NCBI GenBank assembly: GCA_944989445.1
Contig: CALYLW010000054.1
Coordinates: 124,001 to 188,000 of the forward strand
DNA: 64,000 nucleotides
Direction: 5' to 3'
Origin: Ampullaceana balthica
Taxonomy: Eukaryota; Mollusca; Gastropoda; Lymnaeidae
The notes beneath the pieces were generated by a model that did no database searches, was not told the DNA's origin, and saw only the letters and a program-made list of their open reading frames with translations. Shown piece after piece: positions 61,677 through 64,000 of the stretch (position 1 is the stretch's first letter; every line of letters starts with the position of its first letter). The position numbers were made by a program, and so were the translations under genes.

Positions 61677-63198
61677 CTGCAAATGTTAAAAAACTTCAAG
61701 TCAGAACATATTATTATTTTAGCACTTGTTGGCGTGCAGCCAAACTCAAAGAAAGAAAGAACAAAAGTTTAGCAGCCTGCTTGGTTAACTTAGCCAAGTT
61801 ATTATATTTACTACAGTCTGTCAATAATTTAATACTGTAATACTGTTTCCTTTAAAAAAAAATCCATTTGAATAAAGTCAAGGTTAAAGTTTGACAAGTT
61901 CAAATGTCTGTTGTTTTTGAAGAGACATAAATTATGCTTATCAACCTGGTTGTAACGTAGAAACAGTCGAGTGGATTTCAAGTTCTTCTTCTTGTGCACA
62001 TGTTTCAGTCCATGTTCCAGGCACAACACCTGCTCATCTTGTTCATTCAGGACCTTGACACACGAGCAATAAATATTGTTAGACCTGAGATACCTTGTCC
62101 TTTGATTGGCAAACAAAAATCAATTTGCCTCAGTTTCGTTCTCACAGTTTGAACTTTGGCTTCCCCTAAAAAATAAATCTGGGCATTTGGCGTAAAATCT
62201 CAGCCACACACCAACCACCCTCTACGCCACTGCTGTCTGATAAATTATCCTCATGTTATAAATAGCATTGAACTGACATATTTTATACTTACTTATTAAA
62301 ATAGCTTGGATCAGGGTCAAGGTATTCAATGATTTCAGTCAAATCTTGACTATAGCCATGTTTACCTCATTCAAGTAAGCCTACACAACTAGAGCAGACA
62401 TTTTCTCTCACACACACACACACTCAAAAACAACCTTACCATACCTTGCTTGAAAAACTCTATACGATGTGTAAATAGATACAGTATGGTAAATATATTT
62501 CTTCTCGTTACCACTTCAGTTAATGTAATTTGGATGACAGCTTACCATAGACAAGAAACATATTCTATCGCAGACCTCACAGACTTTTTCATTTTCAATG
62601 ACCGACAAGCGCCTCTTGTTGCTGGAGCCCGGTGGGGGGGACTGGTTGAAGACGGATCTCTTCTCACTGCGCAGACCAGCGGCGTGGAGCTGGGTTCTCA
62701 TGTCAAGTTCTTTGTATCTGTGGGCAAAGTGATAGACACTCACTGAATATTAGATGTTTAAATGAAGCACTAACTAGTGTTAGGCACCCATTCGGAGCTG
62801 GGTGACTCAGGGACGCCCTCGGCGCCGGGAACAAATCCTTGCTTTCACATGGATTCGAACCCGTGACCATCGGTTCGCCAGTCGAGCCCGCTGCCGCTCG
62901 ACCACCACGCCCCATCAGTAGCTGCTGATCAGTAGCAGGTGTTAACCATGCTGATCAGTAGCAGGTGTTAACCATGCTGATCAGTAGCAGGTGTTAACCA
63001 TGAGCCCTATTGATGCCATTAAATTTCTCTCTCATTTGTACAGCTGGTTCAATGGACCAAAATTCAAACTTACACCAAAGATGAAAACAGTGGGAGGGCT
63101 TCTGTCAATGTGGCAGCATCGACTTTCTCATCCTGCATGAGTCCACACAGCAATGAACACATACTGAACAATTCACGCTCTCCACTTTTCGTCAAAGC
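61554..63198 (-). CDS. JARID2-like chromatin protein, last four exons (C-terminus)
   Basis: On the - strand: 63198-63074, 62717-62546, 62053-61946, 61676-61554 (stop TGA). All GT-AG junctions keep phase; 175 complete codons plus one split codon before the stop. The first exon has helical text ELFSMCSLLCGLMQDEK. Then a short cysteine-rich unit CEVCDRICFLSM ... VLCLEHGLKHVH ... LRYNQTELEQML matches the C5HC2 zinc finger that follows JmjC in the KDM5/JARID2 family (compare the LRYRY-xLxxL end in KDM5). The protein stops about 45 residues later with no PLU-1 or PHD domain, which fits JARID2, a PRC2 accessory subunit, rather than KDM5. The ARID and JmjC domains would lie beyond the window. Confidence 0.75.
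61946..62053 (-). CDS. JARID2-like exon, second from the end
   Basis: Acceptor TGTCAAG, donor CAG|GTTGAT. 36 codons: VLNEQDEQVLCLEHGLKHVH, then a Lys-rich stretch and LFLRYNQ, the second half of the C5HC2-type finger. Confidence 0.77.
62546..62717 (-). CDS. JARID2-like exon, third from the end
   Basis: Acceptor TGCCCACAG, donor ATG|GTAAGC. YKELDMRTQLHAAGLRSEKR resembles the KDM5 CKEL-xxMxxxExxLR block; a Ser/Pro-rich basic linker follows, then CEVCDRICFLSM begins the zinc finger. Confidence 0.75.
62778..62913 (-). mobile_element. tRNA-derived SINE, copy 2, in a JARID2-like intron
   Basis: The - strand reads GTGGTCGAGCGGCAG, a B box GGTTCGAATCC and the tail CTCCGAATGGGTGCCTAACAC, matching the copy at 4697-4825. 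Inserted between the third- and fourth-last exons. Confidence 0.88.
62925..63006. repeat. 26-bp direct repeat, three copies
   Basis: TGATCAGTAGCAGGTGTTAA then CCATGC, three near-identical copies next to the SINE. Confidence 0.9.
63074..63198 (-). CDS. JARID2-like exon, fourth from the end
   Basis: Acceptor ACTCTAG, donor GT|GTAAGT. 41 codons reading ALTKSGERELFSMCSLLCG and EALPLFSSL; the helical region between JmjC and the zinc finger. The upstream partner exon was not found before 64000. Confidence 0.7.
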
Positions 63199-63385
63199 CT
63201 AGAGTAAACAATAATCTTTTGTTAACACTAAAGTTAAAGACATTATGACATTTTTTTAACACATAAAATGACCTAACTGAAAATTAGCCCCACTTCCGCT
63301 CAAACTGTTAACTTTGTTATACATTTTTTGTAGCAGTTTTTAAAAAAGCTCTTTGACTCTGGATTAACATTCAACATTGTCCATT

Positions 63386-63900
63386 TTTACACGCTTTTAT
63401 TTAAGTCACATTGTTTGTATGTTGTATCCATCCATCCTTAATTCAAAACTTGAAACGTAAAATTATACCACTTCTGATGGTCCTAGAGATCTAAAATTTT
63501 TACCACAGACAGATCTTGGATGACAATGCATTGTATCAAAATTTCAGATCGATCGAATGTACTGTATTGAAATTATTGCATTTTTAGTTTATCTATAGTC
63601 TATATATAAGCATCGGTACCCGTCTGCTTTGTTGACATCCATGAGTTCACCACGTGAACACTTCACCGTGGTATAAAACGTTGGGCGGGCGCTTATGACG
63701 TGTTTGGTATAAAAAAAAATAGTGGTAAAAAAGATGTGTGGGCTTCAGACGTGAATTTTAAAGAGTTTTTATTATAAATTTTAAAAAATAGCTGAAAAAA
63801 CAAAGTTTTTGACTATAAATCCCTTATATATGAGACATAACTAAAAGTAGTGATTATGTTAAAAGCGTGTCCTTTTAAAAAAAAAGATTTTAAAAATATT
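63386..63900. mobile_element. ACACGCTTTTATTT-family repeat
   Basis: Starts ACACGCTTTTATTTAAGTCA; includes the CGATCGAATGTACTG core (63550), GACTATAAATCCCTTATATA (63810) and AAAAGCGTGTCC (about 63862). Probably an intron of the JARID2-like gene. Confidence 0.7.
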
Positions 63901-63961
63901 TATTAAATATAAATTTTGTTTTTAGCTCTTTGTTTTTAATCACTTTTAATCAATCAATTAG

Positions 63962-64000
63962 AGGGCCGCGGTGGTCTAGCGGTATCGCGCTGGACGGCCG
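63962..64000 (+). mobile_element. SINE head cut by the window edge
   Basis: GGGCCGCGGTGGTCTAGCGG resembles the start of the other SINE copies, with an A-box-like TGGTCTAGCGG. The B box would lie beyond the window. Confidence 0.55.

Noticed and set aside
62450..62746. 98-codon + strand frame
   Set aside because: It is antisense to a well-supported JARID2-like exon with matching splice sites.

Overview
This is animal nuclear DNA with introns, most likely from a mollusc (probably a gastropod). Evidence for this is spliced genes with GT-AG introns, a wide mix of metazoan transposons (hAT, Ty3/Gypsy, Penelope, Helitron, CR1/RTE-type LINEs, tRNA-derived SINEs) and very large satellite blocks. The species cannot be fixed from the sequence alone. 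Two cellular genes were found.

Left part (1-17.6 kb): mostly tandem repeats. A 31-bp satellite runs off the left edge. Next is a dead LINE whose endonuclease region was blown up by a 15-bp minisatellite, then a CRE-like (GACGTCA) array carrying a SINE and a MITE, four head-to-tail copies of a ~500-bp unit (one with a hammerhead-ribozyme-bearing insert), and a 7.8-kb block of 17/19-bp units with a 3.3-kb higher-order duplication.

Middle part (17.6-44 kb): a transposon graveyard. It holds a 3.85-kb hAT element with an 8-bp target duplication and a second hAT nested in it, a three-level nest at 23.4-24.9 kb, Helitron helicase debris, several long foldback elements, further hAT transposase fragments, and a nearly intact, very young Ty3/Gypsy retrotransposon (28493-35896, two 550-bp LTRs, TSD GCCGT). 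In this element integrase precedes reverse transcriptase (Gmr1-type order).

Right part (44-64 kb): a complete SLC6-family sodium/chloride-coupled transporter gene on the + strand (13 coding exons, 44100-60373, 632 residues, all phases consistent). Its introns are filled with minisatellites, MITEs, a Penelope-like element and LINE debris. It converges tail to tail with the last four exons of a JARID2-like chromatin gene on the - strand (61554-63198), whose upstream exons lie beyond the window.

Main points of interest: the transporter has substitutions at ion-site positions that are nearly invariant in the family (Tyr to Phe in TM2, Asn to Cys in TM7). The 5' splice site of its exon 6 has been tandemly amplified about tenfold. 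The retrotransposon has a UGA-CUA stop in frame between nucleocapsid and protease. A hammerhead core sits in an insert within a tandem repeat. A ~50-60-bp core is shared by repeat families with unrelated ends. All boundaries were read by eye.
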